64,000 nucleotides of DNA. Source: Diphasiastrum complanatum (taxonomy: Eukaryota; Streptophyta; Lycopodiopsida; Lycopodiales; Lycopodiaceae). Positions 10,079 through 21,658 of the stretch are shown one piece after another. The first letter of the stretch is position 1; every line of letters starts with the position of its first letter. Below the pieces are notes generated by a model, which saw nothing but the letters and a program-made list of their open reading frames with translations, was not told the origin of the DNA and ran no database searches. Location of the stretch: the NCBI GenBank assembly GCA_029204225.1, contig CM055105.1, positions 10,216,927 to 10,280,926 of the forward strand, read 5' to 3'. The translations under genes were made by a program, and so were the position numbers.

Positions 10079-11412
10079 GTATCAGTTGGGATTTTCCTCA
10101 AAGGGGGAAAAGACTAGGATCCTCTTCAGAGATTGGCAACAAGTTGGATCGAGCCATAATCCTAGCAGATGGGAAGCAAAGTGTTGGAAAGGCTTTTTGT
10201 CCGAAGAACTCTACTCTAAGTCCGATCAGCTGATTTATTAAGTGGAGGGGAACTATCACACACACCTCTCTCTTGGGGTAAATTTTGAATGAAAGTTGAT
10301 CAAAATAGGGGCAAATTCAAGGTGACCTAGCCATATTCACACGAGGAGACTGGCAAACTTTGGACCTAATAAGTTGACAAGCTTTTGTTGTGGAAAGGAA
10401 AGTTTGTTATAGGCTTTCTCTAGACCAGCAATGATGAGGAAACATATGAGTACGCTGGCTTGTGTTACGTGTAAGGCAACTGATCAATGAAGGAACTGTG
10501 AAAGTTGAGTCTTGCATGAGAGACTTGGTATTTCGAACGGACGCTAAGGGACAGTTCGCGTTGAGATCAGATTAGTGCAAACTTTGTGTGCATGTTTCTG
10601 ATTCAAAGAGAGCTACTTGAAGCCAAGCTCGATGTACACTTCTTGTTTTGACTGTGAGGCAACTAACCAGTGATGGAATTGTGAAAGTCAAGTTTTGCGC
10701 GACGGACATGGTGCTTCAAACAAACGCGAAGAGATAGTTCGGATGCGGATCAAACTGGTGCGACCCTTTGGCTTTCCACGAGGTCAATGGTTACATTTGG
10801 GCTGATTCAAAGAGCTACTTCAAGCTAAGTGAGAGGTGCATTGCAGAGTACTCAATCTTTGCCTACCTTAAAGAGCCAAGATGGAAAGGTATCAAGATCA
10901 GGCTTGAACAAGGAGAGAAATCAAGGTGCAGAAGCAACAAGGCACGGAGTGGACCATAAAGTGGGCAATCAAACGATAAATCCTTCGGCTCAGGGAGCCT
11001 TGATACCTGTGCGGAACTGAACAAACCTGGAGCTCAGGGAGCTCAACACAAAGTGCATCAAGGACAAATCAGGAACTCAAAGGAGTTCCAAAGTCGAAAG
11101 TCAGAAGCGACAGGGGCGAACATTTCAAAGAAAGGCCTCTGTCACCAGTTAATAAGGTTCTCGGGTTTTACAAAAGCGATATCAAATTTACGCTTTTCCC
11201 AGACAAAGATATATTTTCAAGTTATGTAATTTTTCAGTACAAAGAGCTGAGCCTCCGACTTGTGGTGTGCCAGCTTCAATGTTAATAAAAAGTGGCCAGT
11301 AAATTGAGTACTGTGCCAAGCAGCTTAAATGTATAGTTATTTTAATTGGGAGACACCTTTACTTTAATCTGACATCTGATGAGGACATCAGATTTTATAA
11401 AGGTGGGGTGGA

Positions 11413-12645
11413 TGTTGTAAAGCTACCTTTACAAGCTTTACTTCTGGCGCCATCGGCGCCAGCTATGTCCCCGGCGCCAGCAGCGCCCCTGCTGCTCCCG
11501 GCGCCAACGGCGCCGGCGCCGCTCCCGGCGCCACTGTGACCAGAATCCAGCCGGCGCCAAGTTCCTATGGCTGAAAATCTTTGATCGGTCCAGAGAGCTC
11601 AGATCGATGTGCAATCACCCCACACGATCTAGGCATGATTAAAGGAAGCCTGAGGATCAATAAAATCTAGAGAGAGAAAATGACTTTCTAGAAAGAGAAA
11701 ATCCTAGAGAGAGAAAAACGTGCTTTACCAGCTTGGGTAGAGTGCTTGGTATGAGGGGGGGTGCCGAATCACACCAATACTATAGGGGAGTGCGGGTTGC
11801 GACTCAGGGCGACCTCCAACCAAGTCTCAGCCTCCCTTGCTGGAATGTTGCCATGGCTCTCGCCTTGGCATGCTAGCGCCCCGGAGACTAGGGTCGGTCC
11901 CACACTTGAAATGTAACCTTCTCAGATTTATCAATAAAGTGGGATTTTCCTCAAACTGACTCTGATTACCTTCTGGGTTTCAGTGTTGGGTAAAAGCGCC
12001 AGTTGTAAGGCCGCTTTCAAATTTTTAACTTGGCACATAGCTGAGGGTTGTATCCCGGGACGCCAGCGGTATGCCGTCGGGACCATTCGGTCCGTGGCGC
12101 CAGCGGTATGCTGTCGGGACCATTTGGTCCAGGAACTGGTTGTTTCCATATCTGTCGCGGCTTGTGGTTCTGAGTGTTCCTTGCATGAACGTGAATGGGT
12201 TAAGCTCTTGGGGAACGGGCTCTAACATGTCGGCTGAGTTGGATGGCTTGCTTGGGTGGATGTTACCTGTTTATGGCTGTCCAGTCTGGCGTGGCGCCAG
12301 GTTGGCTTCCAGCGCTCGTGACGAAGCTTTCAGTTGGTTAAGTCTGATGTAAGTCAGACCGCTTGCTTGGAATGGATGTTACTCGTTTGTAACGAAGCTT
12401 CGAGTTGGTTAAGTTTGATGTATGTCGGGCGGCTTGCTTGGAGGGAAGTCACCCACATCGGGACCCCCGATCTGGCATGGCACCAGGTTGGATCTCAATG
12501 TTGGTCCTCGGAACTTCAAGTTGGTTAAGTCTGATCATTGTTGGCGAGTTGGTTGCTTGTATGTCAAGTGGGTTCGGATGGCAAGAGTTGAAGGCTGGGA
12601 AGCTAAGTCGTGGTTCCCGGCTCCCTTTGGGATGTCTGCGCTACA
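11413..12645 (+). mobile_element. 3' LTR (about 1.23 kb) of the GC-rich element
   Basis: The LTR starts TGTTGTAAAG right after a polypurine tract and ends GCGCTACA. The last 662 bp (11984-12645) equal the upstream LTR copy. AATAAA at 11933-11938 could be the poly(A) signal. The U3 part contains a cluster of GGCGCC hexamers (11446-11558). The alternative is that the LTR is only 11984-12645 and the upstream 571 bp is unrelated. I prefer the long version because there is no purine tract before 11984. Confidence 0.6.
11446..11558. repeat. Cluster of eight GGCGCC palindromes
   Basis: Eight GGCGCC hexamers within 113 bp, separated by Pro/Ala-codon-like CCCGGCGCCA spacers. It is extremely CpG-rich against an AT-rich background. 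It sits in the inferred U3 of the 3' LTR, where enhancer repeats usually lie. The region is also self-complementary. Confidence 0.75.
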
Positions 12646-13113
12646 AAAGGCCAAGACCAAGGGCAGGTGGATGCGACTGTTGAGACGTGAGACTAGTGCC
12701 AAGGCGCAACCACCAGCCAAAGCCAAGCAACATCATCCAGAGGTTCACGTACGATATTTGCCAGCCGGGCCTTCCAAAGACCGAAGTCCGTGGTAGAAAA
12801 AATCAATGAATTTTTATCAAAGTATCCCCACGAGTCATCAAGAGACGGCTGACAGATATCGTTCTCAGCTCAGACCATAAAGGGAAACGAACTGCAAGCA
12901 TTGCCCGCTCTCCAACCACAACCAAAGTGGCGTCAGTAGTTATTTGAAAGAGATCCTGCGGCCATCAGGGCCTACGTGATGAGTCCACAACAATTACGGG
13001 TGAATGCGCACTTCCTGCCATGTCCACGAAGATCCAAATGGGCGGAATGCTGCACCCCTATGGACAAGATCACACTTTAGAATATCAATTGGCCGGTCAT
13101 ACAATCAGAATAT
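12646..13113 (+). pseudogene. Retroelement-like remnant between two elements
   Basis: Broken plus-strand frames: one near 12650-12795 (KAKTKGRW, AKAQPPAKAKQ), and another near 12940-13070 containing ERDPAAIRAYVMSPQQLR. I do not recognise the family. It may be the downstream half of the gag-like sequence interrupted at 8176. Stops and frameshifts make it non-functional. Confidence 0.3.
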
Positions 13114-14385
13114 GGGAGATTCTCACAAAGATACTCCAATCGTCACCCTTGAAGACAACTATGGAGAGATGGGGCCGAGAATTGAGGAGGAGTCACCTCG
13201 AATCTTTTCACCGAGGAGATCTCAAAGAGAAAGATCCGAGCCTAGAAGGCTTACCTATGAAGATAGAGACAAGCAAGTGGAAATCAACTCCACTAATTGT
13301 GCTTATTTTATTTCTCATGAGGAGCCGAAGGATGTATATGATGCTCTCAACTCGAAGGAATTGTACCTTGCCATAAAAGAGGAATATGATGCTTTGATGG
13401 CCATTAAGACATGGGATCTTGTGGATCTTCCATCCAACAAGCACACTATTAAGTGGGTTTTTCGAATCAAGTATAATCAAGATGGAAAAATCAACAAGTA
13501 CAAGGCTAGGCTTTGTGCTAAAGGTTTTGCTCAAGTTTATGGACTTGATTATGAGGAGACCTTTGCTCCAGCTGCAAAGATGGTATCAATTAGAATCATA
13601 ATTTCTCTTGCTTGTTTTTTCAATTGGCAAGTTCTTCAGCTAGATGTCTCTAATGCATTTCTAAATGGGTATCTAGAAAAAGAGATTTATATGGATCAAC
13701 CTATTGGATTCATCCATGTCACAGAAAAAGTTTGCTTGCTCTTCAAAATTAGTGTTCATAAGTTGAGCCAGGCTATGCAAAATCCTTCTGTTTATCATTG
13801 GAAAATGGCCAAGAGAGTGCTTAGATATATATCTTCAACTTTTAATTTTGGTTTATTGTATAAAAGTGAAGATCTTTCTATAATTGGTTATTATGGCTCG
13901 GATTTTGGAAGTGAGAGAGCAGATCCAAAATCTACAAGTGCTTATGTCATATATCTTGGAGGAAACTTGATATCTTGGCTTTCCAAAAAGCAAGATGTTG
14001 TATCACTCTCATCATGTGAAGTTGAGTACAAGGCACTCACTACAACAAAAAAGAAAGTGCTTTGGATCAAGAGGTTACTAGTGGAGCTAAAGATAATCAT
14101 AAAAGATGATCTACCTATGATCATGTGTGACAACATTTCCGCCCAAGCCCTTGCCAACAACCCAATATTCTATGCAAGGAGCAAGCATATTGAAGTTGCA
14201 CATCACTTTGTGAGAGACAAGCTCATTGGAAGTGAAATCAAGTTGGAGCACATCGACACATTATCTTGTATTGATGATATTCTCACCAAACCTTTGAGAA
14301 AAAGTTCCTTCATTAAGCATAGAGCCAATCTTGGAGTTATACCAAGATCCATGTTCAAATCAATATAGATTATTTTTAGGAGGAG
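13114..14385 (+). pseudogene. C1-related copia pol fragment with RT core deleted in frame
   Basis: The frame runs to the stop at 14368 with few interruptions. In order: the post-integrase linker (SHKDTPIVTLEDN), the RT N-terminal part with LDVSNAFLNG (catalytic Asp), then at about 13745 a jump straight to SVHKLSQAMQ and RNase H (SLSSCEVEYKAL, KHIEVAHHF). The RT segment with YGLKQAP and the YVDD box, present in C1 at 37.7-38.2 kb, is missing. The open frame of 454 codons beginning at 13004 includes foreign upstream sequence. Gag, protease and integrase are absent. A purine tract (TTAGGAGGAG) precedes the LTR at 14386. Confidence 0.8.
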
Positions 14386-15170
14386 TGTTAAAATTGAAAA
14401 ACAATCCATATTGATTTCTTGGCTTGATACAAATGTTGTACCATGCAAGTATGTAGCTCATTAATGCAAAATGCCAAGTTTGACCAACATAGAACTCGAG
14501 CTACATGGTTATGTAGATTGATGAATACAACTTGCATATAGTTTGTAGACATAGAATTAGCAAAGTCATGCTTGTAGAAACTCGTGGCAATTCACATGCA
14601 TTAATTGTAAATGATCCATAGTGACATGCAAGGCATGCACAAAGTGTAATGGACACATGCATGATGATTTGGACATTTCTAGTTAGAACAAGTACACTTG
14701 TAAAAAGTTGGTAGAATTTCATGCATGGCAAGTGACAAATGTCACATAGACTCTAGATGTCACTTTAGATGTCATTTTGTAATGGATGGATGTGGTTCTA
14801 CCTCGAGCTACCTCAAACTCCATAAATATGTGTAGCTCTCCTCACAATCAATGATGAAGAACCAAAGTTGTGTAGCTATCTCATGTCATTTTGGATCTAA
14901 ACTATTTTGCTTGTTATCTCTCTACTTTTCTCTCTCTAACTCGTGTTGAAACTAATGCTTATACACTGATATCTTGTATTTTTGCTCATTATTCACTCAT
15001 TGCTATCATATTTAGTTGCTTAGCATGCTAGATTGTGGTTAAGCCATTTCTTCTGAACTAGATCTTGCTAATCAATCTAGAATCAGGTTATTGTGCTAAT
15101 CACAAAGCTTAATTAGATCCATCATACTTGTGGACATTCCCCACACGTGTGAAATCTGAAAATTTTGTCA
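14386..15170 (+). mobile_element. C1-family 3' LTR (785 bp)
   Basis: It begins TGTTAAAATTG and ends AATTTTGTCA, matching the C1 LTRs (783 bp). It closes the truncated pol fragment upstream. The element's 5' end is lost, so no target duplication can be checked. Confidence 0.85.
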
Positions 15171-15209
15171 TAAGGATAGACACATTTAAACGCATGCCTC
15201 AAGGAAATT

Positions 15210-15820
15210 TTAGTAATATAGCAAGAAATCACTGTATCTATGTATTGCTAAATCAAGCACACACTGATTATTGTCCATAGCAATACAATATCGACTTGTG
15301 GTCCCACATGCATATATTGTAGCTCCACAATCGAAAAACGGATCAACTACCACACCGCCTGGTTTGCAACACATCTCGACCAAAAAAAGAAGCAAATGGG
15401 GGTTTTTTTCTACACCACCACAAACAAGATTATTTCCTTCACGGTCTCTCATGTGCTCCATTGTAGGGTAACTGTGTATCCAATAGTATGTGGTACTACA
15501 AAACATATGAGCTGCTATATCGTCACAAGCACCCTTTGGCAGCAATGGATCTAAATCATTCTGACATAGAATATACACCACCAGAATATGAACCTAACAC
15601 ATAGAATAGACATTTCACGATTCATAGTCAAGCTTGAGATGTAACTAATACATTTAATCAATACATATATTTATTGCAAAACAACACAACTAAAGTTCAA
15701 ACCTTATGGCCACTTGCAATTGAGTAGGGTAATGGAGGCATAAATTCAAATTGTTCATGGCCACGCTTTGCAAAGTTGAAGGCACTTGGACCTGGATCCA
15801 GTAGATTAGATCATGCGTGC
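15210..15820 (-). pseudogene. N4/N6 DNA-methyltransferase-like gene fragment with introns
   Basis: The minus-strand exon 15210-15605 contains VEKNPHLLLFLVEMC, then KPGGVVVDPFFDCGATIYAC, then YCIAMDNNQ. This layout resembles the DNA_methylase (N6_N4_Mtase) fold: EKP helix, SAM motif I DPFxGSGTT, then the acidic residue of the next strand. Motif I is degenerate (D for the first Gly, Ala for Thr). A plausible upstream exon (about 15709-15800, ending SIASGHK) joins in phase across an AAG|GTTTGA...GTTAG intron, preceded by TCCAG at about 15801. The catalytic (D/N)PP(Y/W) motif is not seen, so it is probably a fragment. Other Rossmann methyltransferases are possible. Confidence 0.4.
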
Positions 15821-15913
15821 TCTTTGCCTTGATGACCCAACTTAGTGAATTGTTGCCTAGGGACATTGCTGGGAAGCGAGACTTCGGTATCATTCAATCT
15901 TGTCTCAAGCGCG

Positions 15914-16500
15914 CAGTTCTGTATTTGCGCAAGCCCAGTAGGTCAACATGTGCGCAGACCGAGTTATGATCTCTAATTGTCTTCAAGCAAAAAGCAAAAT
16001 TATTTTTGTGAAAAAAAAACATTCCCGGATTGATAGCCGACGATCAATCCAGGAAGGTATGCTGATTTGATACCTCGTAGTGATTTCTAGCTACTTAGTG
16101 GGAATGGGGAATGTTTGATTTCTATTCAGGCCACAATGCTTCACCCTGATCGATACTACTTTTGATACTTGAATGTCTGTATTTGCGCAAGCTCAGTAGG
16201 AAAGATGTGCACAGATCGAGTTATGATCTCTCATCGTCTTGAAGCAAAAAGCGAATATATTTTTTTGAAAAAAAAAATCATTCCCGAATTGATAGCCAGC
16301 GATCAATCCAGGAAGGTATGTTGATTTGATACCTCGTAGTGATTTCTTGCTAGTCGGCGTTGATGGGGAGGGTTCACTCACTGTTTGCTTCAATGCTCCA
16401 CGCTGCTCGCTAATGTAGTCGAAGCTTCCAGGTCATTATTTTCGCTAACTGAGTAAGTTAATATGTGCACTGGCCGAGTTAAGATCCCCAGCAAATCGTC
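15914..16500. repeat. Degenerate tandem repeat, about 250-bp period
   Basis: Units at about 15917-16110 and 16170-16360 share CTGTATTTGCGCAAGC, GAGTTATGATCTC, a poly(A) run and GATACCTCGTAGTGATTTCT. A partial third unit starts near 16437. Each full unit holds a hairpin, GGATTGAT...ATCAATCC (16027-16050; similar near 16285-16310). A run of CGTCTTCAAGCAA-like words follows to about 16620. Confidence 0.65.
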
Positions 16501-16828
16501 TTCAAGCAACAAGTATTCAATTCCTCTTCAAGCAGCAAGTCATCTCCAAGCAAACAAATTGTCCTCAGGCAAGCAAATCGTCTTCAAGCAGATCATCTTC
16601 GAAATATTGTCTTCGAGCAAACAACCTTAAAAAAAACCCTAAGTGTGCTTCCATGCATACTTTCAAAGGCCCTCACAAAAGCTTGAAAAGTAGCACTTGT
16701 AGAGGCTACTCTGTCACAACATTCCCAATTGAATGCGTCTTCAATGGCGGTAACACGTGTTACACATTCTCTACACATTCCCATTAAATAGCCGTAACAC
16801 GCCTTGCATGTAAGTTCATAACGGGTCA

Positions 16829-16934
16829 TAACCATGATCCCTTTAATAGAATTAGGATCATCTCTTTTCCTTGTTTCCAAGGGCACATGAACAAAGCAAG
16901 CACAACCAAAAACTCTAAGGTTATCTACATGCAA
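16829..16934 (-). pseudogene. Copia integrase C-terminal snippet in a chimeric ORF
   Basis: The minus frame begins LRVFGCACFVHVPLETRKR and continues to SIKGIMV, the conserved linker after the copia integrase core (C1 has the same words at 38.8 kb). The frame then runs to 16593 into sequence I do not recognise. It is a C1-family scrap fused to other DNA. Confidence 0.65.
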
Positions 16935-16939
16935 CAGCT

Positions 16940-17640
16940 GTACACTATTGGATGGTTTGCGGATCCCAAGGCAACCCTAACCCTATCTAATAAGTGATAG
17001 AGATTTGGCACCCTACGTGTGTAAGTTCAAGCCAATGATCACATAGTTATTTGATTAATTAGAAAGTCAATAAACGGACTTTAGGCCTTTTTGCGGGACT
17101 TTTAATGTTGCGGGCCTAAATGTCAAGTTAGTGAATAAAGTTGGGTTTCCCTCCAATTTGGATGGTTCCCACTCTTTTTAAAATTTGAATAGTTAGGGAG
17201 GCAGAAATGGACTAAAAGGATTCAAAGGCCAGGGTCCTTCTCTCTACTATAAAAAGGGACCAACTCGAGTTCATACACATGTTCATTTCCTCATTTCAAT
17301 AAAGCAAATTGGTTCTCTTCAGAAATGGATTGATGAATGTCCTTGCTCTCTATCACTTTTTCTCCATCTCTCATGTTTTCTTTGGTTTTTGCTAATTGTT
17401 GGATCTGAATGTTATTGGGGTTGTATGTTAGTATACTTTTTATGAGAGAGAAAGGGAGAGAGAAAAACAGTAAGCTATCTTTGTTGTGGATGCGTAGTGT
17501 TAATGGATTGTAGTGTTAATGGATGTGTAGTATTAATGGTTAGGGTTAATAGATGTCAGAGCTAGATTTGGATCTTCCATTCATGCTGAAAGCTGAACTA
17601 TACTATCGCTCTCATGGGAACGAACCTATGAGTGACAACT
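16940..17640 (+). mobile_element. Gypsy LTR-like fragment
   Basis: The order of features and several words match the LTR at 5046-5819: an AGCCAATGA box, GGCCTAAA, an inferred TATA (CTATAAAAAGG near 17250), and near the end GGGAACGAACCTATGAGTGACAA. Exact boundaries and a primer site are not visible. It is probably a diverged solo or broken LTR. Confidence 0.5.
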
Positions 17641-17644
17641 AACT

Positions 17645-18069
17645 TCGTCTTTTTGTAACTGATTTTTTTGAACTGGTTCAGAAACGCATCTTTCAGCAAG
17701 TACCAGGTTCCTACATGGCCTGGTTCAACTTGACTGTACCATATGCACACCTGCTTTCTTAGCAGACCAGAGAATATTCATAGTTTATCTAGGTCGGTTC
17801 CCTCGTTATTTGCATTAGCGATTGACTCAAATTGTGAGACATAGCTATCTGCATCATCGAAATAAGTCCCTTTAAAATAATCGTACTTAATTTTTTGAGA
17901 TAGAAGTGAAACGTGCAGCATGACCCTCCATACCGAAGCTAATTAGGAGTTCAAGTAACTGAGCAATGATTTTGTCTAGATTTCTACGACTAGTACTCTC
18001 ACTTTGTCTTCGTAAAAATTTCTCTCTAAGCTTACGGTATTGTTCTAATCTGGATTCTCTATCTGACAT
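17645..18069 (-). pseudogene. Gypsy Gag fragment with a frameshift
   Basis: The minus frame from 18069 starts MSDRESRLEQYRKLREK, with a Ser/Arg-rich stretch. After a frameshift near 17885 it reads YDYFKGTYFDDADSYV, FESIANANNEGTDLDKL, then VGTWYLLKDAFLNQFKK. This is the retrotransposon gag signature (FxG...DA...Fe...W..L...F). It follows a gypsy primer site and LTR in the correct order. The downstream pol is missing. Confidence 0.7.
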
Positions 18070-18121
18070 ACACTAGACATGGAAATCGATGTGTCAGATT
18101 TCTTATAACTTTCCTAGGCTA

Positions 18122-18139
18122 TCCCTGGCAACGGCACCA
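18122..18139 (-). promoter_or_regulatory. Gypsy primer-binding site (minus strand)
   Basis: The reverse complement reads TGGTGCCGTTGCCAGGGA, the primer-site type of plant gypsy elements. It lies 12 bases after the LTR end at 18152. Confidence 0.75.
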
Positions 18140-18151
18140 AAAATTAATATA

Positions 18152-19149
18152 TGTCGTACTATACCAACAAGGTTAATATAGATTTTGTAGTAAATAATGT
18201 CGTTCCCACAAAGAAGAGCGTTAGAAAGTTATGTGTTTGGTACAATTTATGACAAATAGTTTCTAGTGTTATTCTGGTTGTCAACAGACATTAGAAAGTA
18301 ACCAGTATTACTTGTGTTTGGGGAATGTAATGTTAATAATTTTAGAACAACAATTTGGCCTCTATCAAATCGAATGAAATGCATTCTACAAATGAGATGT
18401 TATCAGAGTAGTACAACAATACTACACTCTGGCTGATTAAGGTGTCAACAGAGAGTCGAGAAATGTTCGATGTATTCGCGACTGTGTGGACAATTAATTA
18501 ATCGCGTCCACAAACTATTCGATTCTAGACAGAAGTCCTCAACAACTTGAGTCCAAATTAATGGTTAAAGAACATGAATAGTTTTAGAGCACGTTATAAA
18601 CTTATCTCAATTACAATCAAGAACACAGATCAAGGACTCAATTCTTCAGACAGGGACTGTCATCTCATATGTATACATACAGCTTTATTTAATGATCGTG
18701 CTAGACTGTACCAAAGATAGTCATTATTCGAGTGCCGAAAAGAAAGTATTCGCAACAGACGAATAAGATGATTTTAAGATAGTTCTTTAGAGCATGCTTT
18801 ACGGATACACATCAAATGACTATAATGCACTAGAGAGTCTGTCTGATCAGAGAGTAATTCATGTAATGCGTTAGAGATTGCTAGTAGACTCAAGATCACT
18901 CACACTCAACAGTGCAGAGAACATAGATAAGGGAGAATAACTCTCAGGACTCTATTCACTTCTTCAATCTCTTACATATGCATAAACTCTTCTCTCTCGA
19001 TGCTCGAGATTGAAGTGTGAGATCAATATATATTCTACGGGACGAACAAACACACCTCTAAAAAAACAGGTGCGTCGCTCCCGCGAAAAGGACTTGTTAA
19101 CACTTAGATTGAGTATACGTTATATTATACTCAAATCAGAATCTTAACA
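18152..19149 (-). mobile_element. Gypsy 5' LTR, about 998 bp
   Basis: On the minus strand it starts TGTTAAGATTC and ends GTACGACA, followed by primer site and gag. This gives an LTR-PBS-gag order. No partner LTR was found in the window, so the element is truncated. The start was chosen from the TGTT/ACA ends only. Confidence 0.55.
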
Positions 19150-20141
19150 GTTCATTTATGCAAAAAAAACACTAGTTTTGATCAAAAACACAAGCTAGAA
19201 TCTGATGGAAAGTGTGCAAATTCAAAAAAAATATTCCAGTAAAATTTTGGTAATGAACTGATAGTAATCTCTTGCACGATTCACGAAACTGTTCTGATCA
19301 CAAATAATTTCTGCTCGAGAAGAATTCGCGATACAGTCAAGCTTTGCAACAAAACAAAACGAAACGAAACTAGACGAAAGAGAAGAATTCATGAAAAGAT
19401 CAATAAGGCTTTGTAACAAAACGAAACGAAATGAAACAAAAATAGACGAAACAAAACTTAAATGAGCGCCGAAATTGATTTACACTTAAAGCCAAGTGAT
19501 CGCAAAGCGAAGCGAAGCGAAGCGAAGCGAAGCGAAACACGAAGCAAAAAAAATTCACGAGCAAAATTAGTTCATGTGGAATTCAGATATGATTGTTGGT
19601 CACTGCCAGCTATATCATTTTTACAATTCTCCAGATTATAGATAGACACTGTTGATCTACGTTACAGATTAACAAAATCAAACTAATGTGCGGAATTGAA
19701 TAAACAAGTGAATCAGATACACGAATAATAGCAGACAAATATTCATTCGAGATCATACAATCATTCATAATAATATCCGCATAACAGCTACAATATAATC
19801 TATTGGTCTTCTAATTTCAAGCATTGTGCGACAGATCCACATAGTGCATTGGCGTGAGCGAAATACAATTCTCTCAAGAATAGTGTCTCGCTTACTAGCG
19901 GACTTCTGGATCTGCTGATCCTCTTACAAAATTGTCTCGCTCACAGGTGGACATGTATTTTGTATGTTTTCATCTTACAGTATTATGCATCAAGCAGAAA
20001 ATATATAGTTTGCGAACTTTTTCATGTCGCGTCATGTAACTTCCAGATCAAAAAGATTAAACATCTACAACTAATCACGGATTACAAGAGTGGCAGATTA
20101 GCCACGTTCTAAAGTACTTCTATTGATGTCATGATATCTGA
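19150..20141. other. Non-coding AT-rich stretch with AGCGA microsatellite
   Basis: This lies between the gypsy LTR and the 3' end of copia C2 and may include C2's 3' LTR, but I could not fix boundaries. Six exact AGCGA units occur at 19506-19535, and ACAAAACGAAACGAAAC words recur at about 19350-19450. Confidence 0.5.
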
Positions 20142-21015
20142 TCAAATACTTATACCCCATGGTACTTGGCTGATCTTCTTGGTCCTTTGTGAAGCATGAA
20201 TGATTTTGTGTCGCGAAACAATTTTGTGTCGTGTGTCGCAAAATTGTTCACGAACATTTTTGTTTCGTGTATCTTTTCTGTCAAAATCAGGGTGGAAATC
20301 TAGCAAGGCTTTGGAAATAGAAACATTTTGTTTCTTTAGCTCTCTCTCAAAGCATGATAGCTTGACGACTCCAAGACTGTTCCTCTGTTTCTCGAATAGA
20401 CCTTTGTCTAAGGCCTTTGTGAAAATGTCAGCTACCATCTCCTTCGTTCCAATGAAAGTAGTCTGCAATATCTTCTTCCCAATCAGATCTCTTATCAAGT
20501 GGTACTTGATTGCAATGTGTTTTGTCCTTGAGTGAAACACAGGGCCTTTTGTTAGATGTATTGTAGATGTGTTTTCCATATGCAAAACCAGAGGTTCATT
20601 TCTCATTTCGCCTAGTTCGTCAAGGAACTGTTTGAGCCAAATTATTTCATTGGCCATCTTTGCTACTGCTACGTACTCTACTTTGCAGGATGACTGAGCC
20701 ACAATGGCCTACTTCTTGCTAACCCAGAAAATTGCTGCTCCTGACGCGATGGTGCATCCTCTTGAGACACTTTTGCAGTTGTCCTTGAGATATGCCTAGC
20801 TAGCATCACTGTAGGAAAGCATCTGGAACCCTACATCACAAAAATAACACAAACCAAAATTTTTTGTTAATTGAAGATATTGCAAAATTCATTTTACAAT
20901 CTTCCAATGAGTTGACCTTGGATTTGTACAGAATTGGCTCATCTTGAGCACGACATAAGCAATGTGAGAACGTGTGTTATCTGCAAGGTACATCAACGAT
21001 ACGATCAGTTTCTTG
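20142..21015 (-). pseudogene. Copia C2, 3' part (RT end and RNase H)
   Basis: The minus frame 20142-20702 has SSCKVEYVAVAKMANEIIWL, HMENTSTIHLTKGPVFH, RTKHIAIKYHLIRD and MVADIFTKAL, the copia RNase H end. The beginning (SLMYLADNTRSHIAYVV, YSDAS, SGAAIFWVSKK) lies at 20700-21015 with stops. The frame continues across the nested element C3 to 26531 onwards, where LMQLTHTR is the other side of the break. Confidence 0.8.
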
Positions 21016-21658
21016 TGAAAGATTTTAGATCCTTAAGATCCAATCTACTTGAATGATCTTTGGTTAGAAAGAGAAATACACTACCAATTTCACCAATGTA
21101 GAAAAATCAGCATCTACACACAATTTGAGATGCAAACACTAATAGAACTTGATCAAACTTGAATGAAATCATTATGAACTGTTGTTGTCCGTACAAAACC
21201 AGCAAGCTACTGTATTTCACACGTGTGGATCAAAAAATAAAAAATATAGATCATTCTACACATAGAATTGCAAGCAATCACCAAGATAGTGCACCAACGG
21301 ATAGTAGAACCCAAGAGAACCATGTATAAGCATGAAATGAGATAGAGAAGAGAGAAGATGACTCTCTTCATGAGTTACATCCTTTTATAGCAGGTCCAAA
21401 CCCTATTTGGCCACTTGGCTTTCCCACCAAAATGCTAACCCTACCAATTTTGGGTCTAGATTCAATGTACCCAACTTATTCAGATTGAATCTACTCAAAC
21501 TCGCATTCTATCTATCCCACACTTTCAAAAAGTATTTATTCAAATGAAATTTAGACTAATGAACTTTGAAAAGTCAACCTCTAAGTCTAAAACAAGTTTT
21601 GGCCTCAATATGCCAAATATGGAAATATTGCAAAATGTGATGAAACTAGTTGAATCTT

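Larger units (their letters stand above)
8852..11412 (+). mobile_element. Internal region of the LTR element, no coding capacity
   Basis: About 2.6 kb between primer site and polypurine tract without any Gag, protease, integrase or RT motif in any frame, as in LARD-type non-autonomous elements. It holds the four hairpins, a 252-bp tandem duplication (9575-10078) and a diverged pair of about 180-190 bp near 10470-10815. The tract AAAGGTGGGGTGGA (11399-11412) is a good polypurine tract directly before the 3' LTR. Confidence 0.65.

Noticed and set aside
15914-16360. CRISPR-like array
   Set aside because: Only two or three units of about 250 bp, no short direct repeats with unique spacers, and the genome is a plant.
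20200-20535. Plus-strand ORF opposite the copia RNase H
   Set aside because: Antisense shadow of the C2 RNase H frame.
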